62,895 nt of DNA. Origin: an uncultured Pelagibacteraceae bacterium (GTDB taxonomy: Bacteria > Pseudomonadota > Alphaproteobacteria > Pelagibacterales > Pelagibacteraceae). The first letter of the stretch is position 1. Each line of letters opens with the position of its first letter. This document shows positions 1 to 8,706 of this stretch, one piece after another. Under the pieces are notes generated by a model. The model ran no database searches, had not been told where the DNA came from, and was given only the letters and a program-made list of their open reading frames with translations. The position numbers and the translations under genes were made by a program. The DNA lies in the NCBI GenBank assembly GCA_902521005.1, contig CABYPZ010000005.1, forward strand, positions 1 through 62,895, written 5' to 3'.

Positions 1-736
1 CCACTTGAACAAGTTTACCAGCATTTAATATTCCAATATGATCACCCAGTCTTAAAGATTCATCTAAGTCATGTGTAATAAAAACTATTGTTTTTTTTAA
101 CTCAGCTTGAAGATCAATTAATTGTTTTTGCATATCACTTCTTATTAATGGGTCTAGAGCGCTAAATGCTTCGTCCATTAACATGATATCAGTGTCTGTT
201 GCCAAAGCTCTTGCTAATCCAACTCTTTGTTGCATACCTCCTGATAATTGACTTGGGTATTGATGTTCAAATCCACTCAAACCAACAGACTCTATTTTCT
301 CCATTGATACCTTTACTCTCTCCTCATCTTTTATACCTTGCATTTCAAGACCATAACCAACATTTTGCAGAACAGTTTTGTGTGGAAACAATCCAAATCT
401 TTGAAAAACCATGCTCATTTTATGTCTTCTAAATTCAATTAATTTTTCCTGGTTAAGAGACAAAACATTAGTTCCCTCAACTAGTATTTCACCTTCTGTT
501 GGGTCGATTAATCTATTTAAATGTCTAATTAATGTTGATTTACCAGAACCTGAAAGACCCATACACACGAATGTTTCACCTTCTTCAATCTTTAAAGAAA
601 CATTATCTAAACCAACTGTATGACCAGTCTTTTCAAGAATATCCTCCTTGGTAGCTCCATCTTTTACCATTGGAATAATAGATTTTGGATTGTTACCAAA
701 AATTTTGTAGACGTTATTTATTTCAATCTTTGACAT
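1..736 (-). CDS. proV: Glycine betaine/proline-type ABC transporter ATP-binding protein (3' end cut by window edge)
   Basis: The reverse strand encodes about 245 residues of an ABC ATPase starting at the ATG at 734-736; its C-terminus lies beyond the left edge. The product begins MSKIEINNVYKIFG and holds Walker A (GLSGSGKST), the ABC signature (LSGGMQQRVGLARAL), Walker B (IMLMDEAFSALDPL) and the switch His (FITHDLDE). Walker A lies about 60 residues in, behind an insert, as in the ProV/OpuAA family. That family drives uptake of glycine betaine, proline betaine or related quaternary amines. Permease and binding protein would be expected beyond the edge. It diverges from the aldolase gene at 871. 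It is a paralogue of the ATPase at 41211, so the substrate is not settled by sequence alone. Confidence 0.9.
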   Translation of the reverse strand, partial: MSKIEINNVYKIFGNNPKSIIPMVKDGATKEDILEKTGHTVGLDNVSLKIEEGETFVCMGLSGSGKSTLIRHLNRLIDPTEGEILVEGTNVLSLNQEKLIEFRRHKMSMVFQRFGLFPHKTVLQNVGYGLEMQGIKDEERVKVSMEKIESVGLSGFEHQYPSQLSGGMQQRVGLARALATDTDIMLMDEAFSALDPLIRSDMQKQLIDLQAELKKTIVFITHDLDESLRLGDHIGILNAGKLVQV

Positions 737-791
737 TTTTTAATGTATTTCTAACAGCAGAACCAAACTCATGCAAAACTTTTAACTTTTT

Positions 792-812
792 AATTCAACT
801 ATAAATTGAATT
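792..812. promoter_or_regulatory. Inverted repeat in the divergent proV/aldolase intergenic region
   Basis: AATTCAA at 792-798 and TTGAATT at 806-812 form a perfect 7-bp inverted repeat with a 7-base spacer, in the 134-base gap between the divergent ATPase and aldolase genes. The position suits an operator or a start-site hairpin, but AT-only repeats arise easily by chance in this genome. Confidence 0.25.
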
Positions 813-870
813 GATATATAGTTTCTTTTATATAAGTATAAGAAAATTTTTTTTTATAATAAAGGCTTAA

Positions 871-1602
871 ATGTCAAAAAATAATTTAGATGTAAGACAA
901 GAACTTGCAGCACTTTATAGAATATTAGACATATACGGTATGACCGATTTGGCCAATCAATGTGCAGCTGCAAGATCTTCAGAAAATAAAAATACTTTTT
1001 TAGTTCATCAATATGGAATGTTCTATGATGAAATTACAGCTTCATCTTTAATAGAAGTAGATAATAACGGCAAACCGTTAGATCCTAAAAGTCCTTGGTT
1101 AAATGATGGATGTTTAAATTTATGTAAATGGATTTTTAATACTAGAGAGGATGTTAATTATTATGTTCATGGTCATAGTGAGAATGTTATGGCTGTTGGA
1201 GGCACTGAAGAGGGGCTTCAATATTTTTCACAAGCCGCAGTTTATCTAAGCCATCTAATTGAATATATAGATTATGATTTTACAGAAGATGATGATTATG
1301 GTGAAAAATTTAAAAATATTATAAAAAAAAAAGATATTCTTATCACGCGCAATCATGGATATTATACGCTTGGAAAAACGGCAGCGGAAGCTTTTTTTAG
1401 AGCCTACTATTTAGAGCAAGCTTGTTCAGTCCAAATAAAAAATTTATCCATGAATCTTACTCCAAGACCTATTGACAAACAAAAAGCTGAATATTATTGG
1501 CAACATATGTCAAAATCTGACGATTATAATTATGATGGAAAAACAGAGTGGGCTGCTTTATTAAGAAGACTAGATAGAGAAAATGCAAATTATAAATTAT
1601 AA
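871..1602 (+). CDS. Class II aldolase/adducin family protein
   Basis: A 243-residue class II aldolase/adducin-fold protein. Metal-binding histidines typical of the family are visible in VHGHSE (H100 and H102) and RNHGYYTLG (H162). Characterised relatives such as fuculose- and ribulose-phosphate aldolases/epimerases are Zn-dependent and cleave or isomerise hydroxy-keto sugar phosphates; many bacterial members have no known substrate. The stop is 5 bases before the 2-oxoglutarate dioxygenase gene at 1608, so the two are almost certainly co-transcribed. That pairing suggests a hydroxylation followed by retro-aldol cleavage of an amine or betaine rather than sugar metabolism (inference). No strong Shine-Dalgarno sequence precedes the ATG, which is common here. 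Confidence 0.85.
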   Translation: MSKNNLDVRQELAALYRILDIYGMTDLANQCAAARSSENKNTFLVHQYGMFYDEITASSLIEVDNNGKPLDPKSPWLNDGCLNLCKWIFNTREDVNYYVHGHSENVMAVGGTEEGLQYFSQAAVYLSHLIEYIDYDFTEDDDYGEKFKNIIKKKDILITRNHGYYTLGKTAAEAFFRAYYLEQACSVQIKNLSMNLTPRPIDKQKAEYYWQHMSKSDDYNYDGKTEWAALLRRLDRENANYKL

Positions 1603-1607
1603 ATGTT

Positions 1608-2741
1608 ATGCAAGAAAATTATTCAATTAAGAATATCAAAAAAAATACTTCTCATCTTGAAGTAGAATGGAGTGACGGCCAAAAGAGTAAATTTAATTAT
1701 TTATGGTTAAGAGATAATTGCCCATCAGCCCATGACAAAAATACAAGACATAGAATGTTTAATATTTTAAAGATATCCACTGATATAAATGCAAAAAAAT
1801 ATAACATTAACAAAGAAGGAAAGCTAGAAATAGAGTGGAGTGAGGGTGAACATATAAGTTACTATGATTTAAAATGGTTAAGAGAAAATTGTTATACAAT
1901 TAAAAATAAAAAAAGATATTCTTCACCTTATAAATTATGGGACTCTTCATTACAAAAAAATTTAGATTTGATACAAATAGATCATGATGAAATTTTAAAT
2001 TCTGAAAAAGGATTAATAAAATGGCTTGAACTTCTTCATCATCAGGGAATAGCAATTGTAAAAAATGCTCCATCAGCTAATAAATCTGCTCTTCCATTAT
2101 TGAATAGAATAAGTCATACGCGTGAGACTTTTTTTAAGACACCTTTTGAGGTTATTAATGTGCCAAAGCCAAATAATTCTGCATATACAGCTCACGCTTT
2201 AAGAAACCATATGGATTTACCTTGGTTTGAAAATCCCCCAGGTTATCAATTCCTCCATTGTTTGATAAATGAAGCTGAAGGAGGAAACTCTTCAGCAGTA
2301 GATGCATTTGCGGTAGCTGACTATTTAAGAAATAATGAAAAAGAAATTTTTGAAATTTTAGTCAACACTCCTCTAAGGTTCAGAGATAAAGATTATACTC
2401 AAGTGGCACATCGAAGTTTCTATGCCCCAGCAATAACTTTGACAAAAGATGGAGATTATAACGATATAAGATTTAGTGTAGCTACTATGGATGCATTAGA
2501 CTGCCATCCTGATATTATGGAAAAAGTTTATAAAGCACACCATAGATTTGGAAATTTGCTGCATGATGACAAGTTTCAAATTAAATTTAAATTAGAAAAA
2601 GGAGATATATTTTCGTTTAATAACAGAAGACTTTTGCATGGTAGAACTGCATATAATCCAAATTCAGGTCACAGACATTTGCAAGGATATTATATGGATA
2701 GAGATGAAATTATTGGTAGGTTAAGTTTTTTAAAAAAATAA
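1608..2741 (+). CDS. Gamma-butyrobetaine / trimethyllysine dioxygenase-like 2-oxoglutarate-Fe(II) oxygenase
   Basis: A 377-residue protein with two parts. The N-terminal GBBH-like (DUF971) domain, about residues 15-100, contains WLRDNC; its usual zinc-binding Cys cluster is reduced to a single Cys. The C-terminal TauD/TfdA double-stranded beta-helix carries the iron ligands H201-x-D203 (NHMDLPW) and H344 (RRLLHGRT), and R356 probably binds 2-oxoglutarate. The family hydroxylates gamma-butyrobetaine to carnitine or trimethyllysine at C3, and bacterial relatives act on other quaternary amines. The gene follows the class II aldolase by 5 bases and ends tail-to-tail with an aldehyde dehydrogenase gene. 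The exact substrate cannot be read from the sequence. Confidence 0.82.
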   Translation: MQENYSIKNIKKNTSHLEVEWSDGQKSKFNYLWLRDNCPSAHDKNTRHRMFNILKISTDINAKKYNINKEGKLEIEWSEGEHISYYDLKWLRENCYTIKNKKRYSSPYKLWDSSLQKNLDLIQIDHDEILNSEKGLIKWLELLHHQGIAIVKNAPSANKSALPLLNRISHTRETFFKTPFEVINVPKPNNSAYTAHALRNHMDLPWFENPPGYQFLHCLINEAEGGNSSAVDAFAVADYLRNNEKEIFEILVNTPLRFRDKDYTQVAHRSFYAPAITLTKDGDYNDIRFSVATMDALDCHPDIMEKVYKAHHRFGNLLHDDKFQIKFKLEKGDIFSFNNRRLLHGRTAYNPNSGHRHLQGYYMDRDEIIGRLSFLKK

Positions 2742-4172
2742 TTACTTCCACCCCGTTATTGTTTTAACTTCAAGATATTCTTCTAAACCCCAAACACCAC
2801 CTTCTCTTCCATTACCTGACTGTCTATATCCACCAAAAGGTGTTCCGGAGTCAGCACTGTTTCCATTAATATAAACACAACCAGACTTTAGTTTTTTTGA
2901 GACTCTCTTAGCTTTTTCTTTATCACTTGTTTGAAGATAGTTACCAAGACCATATGATGTATCATTTACAATATTAACCGCCTCATCTTCTGCTTCAAAA
3001 GGTATTATAGAAAGAACAGGTCCAAAAATTTCTTCTGAAGCTATTTTCATGTTATTTGTTACATCAGTAAATATTGTTGGCTTAACAAAATATCCATTTT
3101 TTAGATGCTCTGGCTTTTCAGGTCCACCCGCAGCCAAAGTTGCTCCTTCTTCAATTCCTCTTTTAATTAAATTGATAATTTTATCGTATTGCACTTTTGA
3201 AACTACAGGACCAATGTGTCCACCTTTTTTAGATGCTAAATCTACTTTTATTTTATTAGCTTCATCAATAGCCTCTTTAACTGACCTATCATAAATTGAT
3301 TTTTGTACTAGCATCCTGGTTGGAGCATCACATGATTGGCCAGAATTACTCATTACATTTCTAATTCCGTCCCGAACAGCTTCTGGGTAAGCGTCTTCAA
3401 AAACTATATTTCCACCTTTACCACCAAGCTCTAAACATACTCTTTTAATTGTGTCAGCAGCATTTTTTGAAATTAACTTTCCTGCTCTTGTAGATCCTGT
3501 AAATGATATCATGTCGATATCTTTATGAGATGAAAAGTGTGTTCCAACACCATTTCCATCCCCATTTACTAAATTAAAAACTCCTTTTGGAAAACCTGCT
3601 TCATGAATCATATCTGCAAAAATCATTCCTGATAACGGAGCAATCTCTGATGGTTTTAATATCATTGTACATCCTGTTGCAAGAGCAGGAACAACTTTTA
3701 GAGAAATTTGATTTATTGGCCAATTCCATGGAGTAATTAATCCACACACACCAATCGGTTCGTAACAAATATGATTATTTGAATTTGAGTCAAATTGTTT
3801 TTCGAATTTGTATTCTTTTAATCTTAAAATGAAATCTTCCAAATGAGCTTGTCCAGAACTTGTTTGAACTTCAGAAGCCCAGTCTATAGGAGCGCCCATT
3901 TCATCAGAAATAGCTTTTGACATTTCATCAAATCTTCTTTTATAAATTTTTAAAAGTTTTTCTAATAAATTTATTCTTTGTTCCTTTGTTGTATTTTTCC
4001 ATTTTTCGAAGGCAATTTTTGCAGCATCAACAGCTCTATCCACATCCTCTTTTGCTCCCAAAGAAATTACAGCAAACGAATCTTCATTCGATGGATTTAT
4101 TACATTGAAATCATTTGGTTTGTATGGAGATATCCATTCTCCATTAATATAAAATTTTCTTTTATCTAGCAT
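2742..4172 (-). CDS. NAD(P)-dependent aldehyde dehydrogenase (paralogue 1)
   Basis: A 476-residue aldehyde dehydrogenase of normal length. Catalytic residues are visible: N150 in TPWNWP, E248 in LELGGKGG and nucleophile C281 in GQSCDAPTR; FTGSTRAG marks the cofactor-binding turn. It oxidises an aldehyde to the acid, probably in the cytosol. It is translationally coupled to the upstream dehydrogenase gene: the TAA and ATG overlap by one base at 4172. A close full-length paralogue lies at 15300-16733, beginning MLEKKKF against MLDKRKF here. Candidate substrates are an amino- or betaine-aldehyde or a semialdehyde from neighbouring pathways; this is inference. Confidence 0.92.
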   Translation of the reverse strand: MLDKRKFYINGEWISPYKPNDFNVINPSNEDSFAVISLGAKEDVDRAVDAAKIAFEKWKNTTKEQRINLLEKLLKIYKRRFDEMSKAISDEMGAPIDWASEVQTSSGQAHLEDFILRLKEYKFEKQFDSNSNNHICYEPIGVCGLITPWNWPINQISLKVVPALATGCTMILKPSEIAPLSGMIFADMIHEAGFPKGVFNLVNGDGNGVGTHFSSHKDIDMISFTGSTRAGKLISKNAADTIKRVCLELGGKGGNIVFEDAYPEAVRDGIRNVMSNSGQSCDAPTRMLVQKSIYDRSVKEAIDEANKIKVDLASKKGGHIGPVVSKVQYDKIINLIKRGIEEGATLAAGGPEKPEHLKNGYFVKPTIFTDVTNNMKIASEEIFGPVLSIIPFEAEDEAVNIVNDTSYGLGNYLQTSDKEKAKRVSKKLKSGCVYINGNSADSGTPFGGYRQSGNGREGGVWGLEEYLEVKTITGWK

Positions 4173-5113
4173 TAAATTTCATTTCCTTTTTCTTCAGGCT
4201 CGGTATCAATTAGTTCCTCTGGAAATCCTTTCTCTCTAAAGTTTATATTATATTTATCTTCTAATCTTTTGACTACCATTGAGGACCAAGCTCTAGATCC
4301 AAACTTTTCTTTAGCATCTTTGAAAATATTTAAAACGAAAGGAGCGATTTCAAGTTCAATATCTTCATCTTTTGAAAGTTTATTAAATAGAGACATATCT
4401 TTTTCTACAAGATCCATAGTAAAGTTTATATTGTAAGAACCATTTAGTATCACTTGGCTCTCTGTCTCATGTACAAATGAATTTCCTGATGAAATTTTAA
4501 TTCCATCGTAAGTTTTTTTTAAATCTAAATTATTTTTTTTAGCAATAGTCCACGCCTCTCCTAAGGCTGCTAAATTAACAGATGCTAAATAATTTGTGAT
4601 TACCTTAAGTATAGATGCAGAACCTAATTCTCCTACGTGAAGTATTTTTTTTCCCATACAGGTTAAAATTGGAAGAACCATATCAAACGCAGTTCTTTCT
4701 CCACCAACAAATATTGCTATATTTCCAGTAGCAGCTCTATGACACCCTCCGCTCACAGGAGCTTCAAGTGGGGTAGCACCTTTTTCTTTAACTAATTTAC
4801 CAAATTTAATTATATCTTTTTGATCAGTTGTACTCATTTCAATCCAAATTTTACCTTTAGAAATATTTTTTAATATTCCGTTTTCACTTAACATTACATC
4901 AGAACAGATTTTTGGAGAGGGCAAACAAGTAATAACTACATCAACTTCTTTTACAATCTCACTTATAGAATTTTTAATTTTTATGCCGTTTGATTTAAAT
5001 TTATCAGTTACATTTTCGTCTAAATCATAAACAGTTAAATCAAACTTATTTCTAAACAAACTCCCTGCAAGCTTTCCACCTACATTACCAAGTCCTATAA
5101 ATCCAATTTTCAT
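4172..5113 (-). CDS. 3-hydroxyisobutyrate dehydrogenase family NAD(P)-dependent oxidoreductase
   Basis: A 313-residue beta-hydroxyacid dehydrogenase. The N-terminal Rossmann motif GFIGLGNVGG (residues 4-13) is followed by the substrate-binding segment APVSGG (118-123) and the catalytic region K170-x-x-x-N174 (KVITN), then an all-helical C-terminal domain. Relatives oxidise 3-hydroxyisobutyrate, tartronate semialdehyde, gamma-hydroxybutyrate or similar hydroxyacids. It heads a two-gene unit with the aldehyde dehydrogenase, with one-base stop/start overlap. A hydroxyacid-to-semialdehyde-to-acid relay fits, but the real substrate is unknown. The C-terminus ends in an acidic tail (DTEPEEKGNEI). 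Confidence 0.87.
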   Translation of the reverse strand: MKIGFIGLGNVGGKLAGSLFRNKFDLTVYDLDENVTDKFKSNGIKIKNSISEIVKEVDVVITCLPSPKICSDVMLSENGILKNISKGKIWIEMSTTDQKDIIKFGKLVKEKGATPLEAPVSGGCHRAATGNIAIFVGGERTAFDMVLPILTCMGKKILHVGELGSASILKVITNYLASVNLAALGEAWTIAKKNNLDLKKTYDGIKISSGNSFVHETESQVILNGSYNINFTMDLVEKDMSLFNKLSKDEDIELEIAPFVLNIFKDAKEKFGSRAWSSMVVKRLEDKYNINFREKGFPEELIDTEPEEKGNEI

Positions 5114-5185
5114 TAAGTCCTTCGTTAAATAATTAAATAAATATCATTAATATTAAATTAAATTTGAGTGATAGGATAGGTAGAT

Positions 5186-5452
5186 TTATTCTGCCTCAAG
5201 AATATCTAGGGCTTGAAACAGAGTTTCTAATGCTTCGTAATGTTTTTTATCATCAGGCGCTTCCTCAACTTCCTGATGCATTGCCCAGCCCTTTTCAATT
5301 AATGCTTTGGCTTCATCAATTTTTTCTTGAGGTAATTTACTATTTTGAACCATTTCCAATAACTCGGGATATAAAACCGGACAACTGTTTGATTGAGCCT
5401 GCGATGAAGCAAAAAAAGTTAAAATAAACACTAAAGCTATTTTTTTAAACAT
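5186..5452 (-). CDS. Small secreted hypothetical protein
   Basis: An 88-residue protein with a clear signal peptide: Lys-rich start, hydrophobic core IALVFILTFF, probable cleavage after SSQAQS or nearby. The mature part of about 68 residues is mostly helical and acidic, and contains EKIDEAKALIEKGWAMHQE. I do not recognise the family. It is a single gene transcribed away from the Asp/Glu racemase-like gene at 5539. Periplasmic location is inferred from the signal peptide only. Confidence 0.7.
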   Translation of the reverse strand: MFKKIALVFILTFFASSQAQSNSCPVLYPELLEMVQNSKLPQEKIDEAKALIEKGWAMHQEVEEAPDDKKHYEALETLFQALDILEAE

Positions 5453-5538
5453 ATGAGAAATCTAATTAAGTTTATAAAATTGTCAACAATTGTATTAAAA
5501 AATATATTCATTTATTATTCTTTGTTGTAAGATATTTA

Positions 5539-6285
5539 ATGAATTCTATAAAAGTAGAACCTAAATACAATTCTAACATTAATCCAAGAATAGGTTTAAT
5601 TGCATTAGCTAGTGATTTTATAATTGAAAAAGATTTTCTCAGGATTTTAAAAAACCAGAATATTGATTTTTTCGTTAATCGAATAGAAATATATAATCCA
5701 TTAACTAGTGAAAATTTAATTAAAATGTCAGAAAAAATTACCGATGTTACCAAAGACATCCTCCCTAACCAAAAAATAGATTGTATAGTTTATGGTTGTA
5801 CATCAGGAACTATTGCTGCTGGCTATAAAGCAATTGAAAAGAAAATTCATCTAGCTAAGCCGGAAGCAAAAGTTAGTACACCAAGCACTGCTGCAATTAA
5901 AGCTTTAAAAAAATTAAAAATTAAAAAAATTGCAGTTTTTACTCCTTATGCAAAAGATTTAAATAATGAAGTAATAGAATTTTTTAAAAAAGAAAATTTC
6001 AACATCACATCAAATTCATATTTTGATATAAAAAATGATACAGATATTGGAAAAGTTGATCCAGAACATTTGTATGAAGTACTGTCTCAAATGAATTTGG
6101 AAGAGGCAGATGCACTTTTTGTTTCTTGTACCGCTCTTCCTGTTTTACAAATAATAGATAGACTTGAAAAAAAATTCAATAAACCCGTCTTATCAAGTAA
6201 TCAAGCTTTAATTTGGGATACTTTAGAAAAGATTGGCAAAAATACTTCTATAAATGGTTTTGGTAAATTATTTTTAATAAATTAA
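5539..6285 (+). CDS. Asp/Glu racemase-superfamily protein (maleate isomerase / EutA-like)
   Basis: A 248-residue Asp/Glu racemase-fold protein with the two catalytic cysteines of the superfamily: C87 in VYGCTSGT and C197 in VSCTALPV. The central STPSTAAIKALKKL and VLSSNQALIWDTL near the C-terminus are typical of the maleate isomerase/arylmalonate decarboxylase branch. EutA of ectoine-utilisation clusters belongs to the same branch. The next gene, 2 bases downstream, encodes an ectoine-hydrolase-like M24 protein, the same partnership as in eut/doe clusters, so an EutA-like role is plausible. Maleate or hydantoin-type isomerisation cannot be excluded. Confidence 0.8.
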   Translation: MNSIKVEPKYNSNINPRIGLIALASDFIIEKDFLRILKNQNIDFFVNRIEIYNPLTSENLIKMSEKITDVTKDILPNQKIDCIVYGCTSGTIAAGYKAIEKKIHLAKPEAKVSTPSTAAIKALKKLKIKKIAVFTPYAKDLNNEVIEFFKKENFNITSNSYFDIKNDTDIGKVDPEHLYEVLSQMNLEEADALFVSCTALPVLQIIDRLEKKFNKPVLSSNQALIWDTLEKIGKNTSINGFGKLFLIN

Positions 6286-6287
6286 TT

Positions 6288-7457
6288 ATGTTATTTTCTA
6301 AAGATGAATATAAGCAAAGATTAAAAAAAGTTCAGACTTCGATGCAGGAGAAAGGCATTGAATTATTGATTTCTCAAGATACAAATAATATGAACTATCT
6401 AACAGGATATGATGCATGGTCATTTTATTATGCTCAATGTGTAATAGTTCATGTGAATGCAGACGAACCACTTTGTTTTGTTAGAGCACAAGATGCTGGG
6501 GGAGCATTTATTAAAACTTATTTAAAAAAAGAAAATATTATTATTTATGATGAAAAATATATCCATGTATGGCCAATTCATCCATACGATAGATTAGTAG
6601 ACCTTATAAAGGAAAGAAAATGGGATAATCTTTCTATAGGTGTTGAAATGGATAGCCACTATTACACAGCTTATTGTCATCAAAAACTTCTTAATGGATT
6701 ACCGAATGCTAAAATAAAAGACTCTGAGAGGCTTGTTAATTGGACTAGGTTCGTTAAGTCTGATGCAGAAATTAAACTAATGAATATTGCGTCACAAATA
6801 ACGGAGCTAGGTATGAAGACTGCATTTGATGTCATAAATCCTGGAGTAAGACAATGTGATGCAGTAGCTAAAATTTATTCTACTTTAATTAGGGGAACTA
6901 AAGATCATGGTGGAGATTATTCATCTATTGTTCCCTTGTTGCCAACAGGCAAAGGTACTTCAGCATCACATTTAACTTGGTCAGATGATAAATTTGTTGA
7001 GGGAGAAGCATCCATTATAGAAATATCAGGTGTTTATAAAAAATATCATTGCCCTATGGCACGAACTGTACTTTTAGGTAAGCCGGATCAAAAAAAGATT
7101 GATACTATGAAAAAAACTAGGGAAGCTTTAGAAGCTGGCATAGATGCTACAAAGCCTGGAAATACAGCTGATGATGTTGCGCAAGCATTTTGGAAAGTAT
7201 TAGACAAATATGGAATTGAAAAAAAATCTCGAACTGGATATTCTATTGGCATAGGCTATCCTCCAGACTGGGGAGAGCATACTTTAAATATTCAAAAAGG
7301 AGACAAAACTATTTTAGAAAAAAACGTATGTTTTCATATGATTGCAGTAATGCAGTTTGGTGATTGGGGAGTAGAGAGCAGTGAGTCAATAAGAGTTACA
7401 GAAAACGGAGCTGAAAATTTTTATAAATTTCAATCTGAGCTTCATATTAAAGGTTAA
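6288..7457 (+). CDS. doeA: M24 peptidase-family protein resembling ectoine hydrolase (DoeA/EutD)
   Basis: A 389-residue creatinase/aminopeptidase P-fold protein. It matches the DoeA/EutD pattern recalled from ectoine degraders: NYLTGYDAWSFY near the start, SASHLTWSDD (H228), YKKYHCPMART (about 250-260) and RTGYSIGIGYPPDWGE (315-330). DoeA opens the ectoine ring to N-acetyl-diaminobutyrate in the cytosol. It follows the EutA-like gene by 2 bases and precedes an ABC transporter operon by about 40 bases, suggesting uptake and hydrolysis of a cyclic or amide osmolyte. Classic DoeB, DoeC and DoeD partners are not obvious beside it. Other M24 enzymes such as creatinase are less likely given these motifs. 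Confidence 0.75.
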   Translation: MLFSKDEYKQRLKKVQTSMQEKGIELLISQDTNNMNYLTGYDAWSFYYAQCVIVHVNADEPLCFVRAQDAGGAFIKTYLKKENIIIYDEKYIHVWPIHPYDRLVDLIKERKWDNLSIGVEMDSHYYTAYCHQKLLNGLPNAKIKDSERLVNWTRFVKSDAEIKLMNIASQITELGMKTAFDVINPGVRQCDAVAKIYSTLIRGTKDHGGDYSSIVPLLPTGKGTSASHLTWSDDKFVEGEASIIEISGVYKKYHCPMARTVLLGKPDQKKIDTMKKTREALEAGIDATKPGNTADDVAQAFWKVLDKYGIEKKSRTGYSIGIGYPPDWGEHTLNIQKGDKTILEKNVCFHMIAVMQFGDWGVESSESIRVTENGAENFYKFQSELHIKG

Positions 7458-7499
7458 TTAGTCCTTGAATAAACCATTATCTAATGTTTTAAATGCTCA

Positions 7500-8594
7500 A
7501 TGTCAGAAAAAGATAGTTTCGTTAAGTTTGAAAATGTAGACAAAAGTTATGATGGAGAGTCTTTAGTAGTAAAAGGTCTAAACTTAGATATTCCACAAGG
7601 TGAATTTTTAACTATGCTTGGACCTTCTGGTTCAGGAAAAACTACAACACTAATGATGTTAGCAGGATTTGAAACTCCAACTAGTGGAGAAATTTATTTA
7701 GGGGGAGAGCCAATTAGTTCAATTCCTCCTTACAAAAGAGGTATTGGAATGGTATTTCAAAACTATGCACTTTTTCCCCACATGACTGTTAATGAAAATT
7801 TAGCGTTTCCTTTAGAAGTAAGAAAATTGGAAAAGTCAGAAGTTGATGAAAAAGTTCATAAAGCTTTATCGATGGTAGAACTTCAAGACTTTGGAACAAG
7901 AATGCCTTTGCAATTGTCAGGTGGACAACAACAACGAGTTGCTTTAGCTAGAGCATTAGTATTTCAACCAAGATTAGTTTTAATGGATGAGCCTCTTGGA
8001 GCATTAGATAAAAAGTTAAGAGAACAAATGCAATATGAAATCAAACATATTCATGAAAATATTGGTATCACAGTAGTATATGTAACTCATGACCAAAGTG
8101 AAGCTTTAACAATGTCAAATAGAATTGCAGTATTTAATGATGGAAAAATTCAACAAATATCAACACCTGATGTTCTTTACGAAAAACCTGACAATTCGTT
8201 TGTTGCTCAGTTTATTGGTGAGAATAATCAAATAAAAGGAAAAGTTAAATCTATGAATGGAAAAAATTGTGTTGTTGAAACTGATAATGGAGATGAAATA
8301 GTGTCTTTAAAAATTAATATTAATTCAGTTGGTGAAACTTCTTTATTATCACTTAGACCAGAAAGAGTCTGGGTTAATGTAAACGAAAAAAATTATGAAA
8401 ATAATTTTGAGGCCAAAGTAGAAGAACTAATTTATCTAGGAGATCATGTAAGAACTAGAGTTAAAGTTTGTGGTAATGACCAATTTATAGTAAAAATTCC
8501 AAATTCATCAGATCATTCTGATTTAAAAGAAGGGGCTACTGTAAAATTATCTTGGAAAGCAGGTGACACAAGAGCTTTAGATTTTAAAGCCTAA
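7500..8594 (+). CDS. potA: Polyamine-type ABC transporter ATP-binding protein (PotA-like)
   Basis: A 364-residue ATPase with Walker A GPSGSGKTT (41-49), signature LSGGQQQRVALARAL, Walker B LVLMDEPLGALD and switch VTHDQSEAL. A C-terminal TOBE-like region (about 240-364) contains SLRPERVWV. This is the PotA/FbpC arrangement used for spermidine, putrescine, opine or iron importers. It is the first gene of a four-gene set: ATPase, binding protein, two permeases. A separate promoter and a terminator flank the binding-protein gene. Substrate is unproven; location after the ectoine-hydrolase-like gene suggests an amine or osmolyte rather than a classic polyamine. Confidence 0.88.
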   Translation: MSEKDSFVKFENVDKSYDGESLVVKGLNLDIPQGEFLTMLGPSGSGKTTTLMMLAGFETPTSGEIYLGGEPISSIPPYKRGIGMVFQNYALFPHMTVNENLAFPLEVRKLEKSEVDEKVHKALSMVELQDFGTRMPLQLSGGQQQRVALARALVFQPRLVLMDEPLGALDKKLREQMQYEIKHIHENIGITVVYVTHDQSEALTMSNRIAVFNDGKIQQISTPDVLYEKPDNSFVAQFIGENNQIKGKVKSMNGKNCVVETDNGDEIVSLKININSVGETSLLSLRPERVWVNVNEKNYENNFEAKVEELIYLGDHVRTRVKVCGNDQFIVKIPNSSDHSDLKEGATVKLSWKAGDTRALDFKA

Positions 8595-8633
8595 ACTTAA
8601 TATAAATAGCTTACTTTTTTCAGAAAAAACTCT

Positions 8634-8662
8634 TTGATCTCTATATCTCAATATGCTTTAAT
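8634..8662 (+). promoter_or_regulatory. Candidate sigma-70 promoter for the binding-protein gene
   Basis: TTGATC at 8634-8639 and TTTAAT at 8657-8662 are separated by 17 bases, close to the -35/-10 consensus. They lie in the 112-base gap between the ATPase gene and the binding-protein gene, which would give the binding protein its own transcript starting near 8669. Confidence 0.4.
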
Positions 8663-8676
8663 TTACCTTTAAAAAC

Positions 8677-8696
8677 TTAAATTAAATTTAATTTAA
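8677..8696. promoter_or_regulatory. Perfect 20-bp AT palindrome just before the ribosome binding site
   Basis: TTAAATTAAATTTAATTTAA reads identically on both strands and abuts the AAAGGGG Shine-Dalgarno sequence of the binding-protein gene. It lies downstream of the predicted promoter, so it could be an operator or an mRNA hairpin. It contains only A and T, so chance is a real alternative. Confidence 0.35.
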
Positions 8697-8706
8697 AGGG
8701 GAAAAA

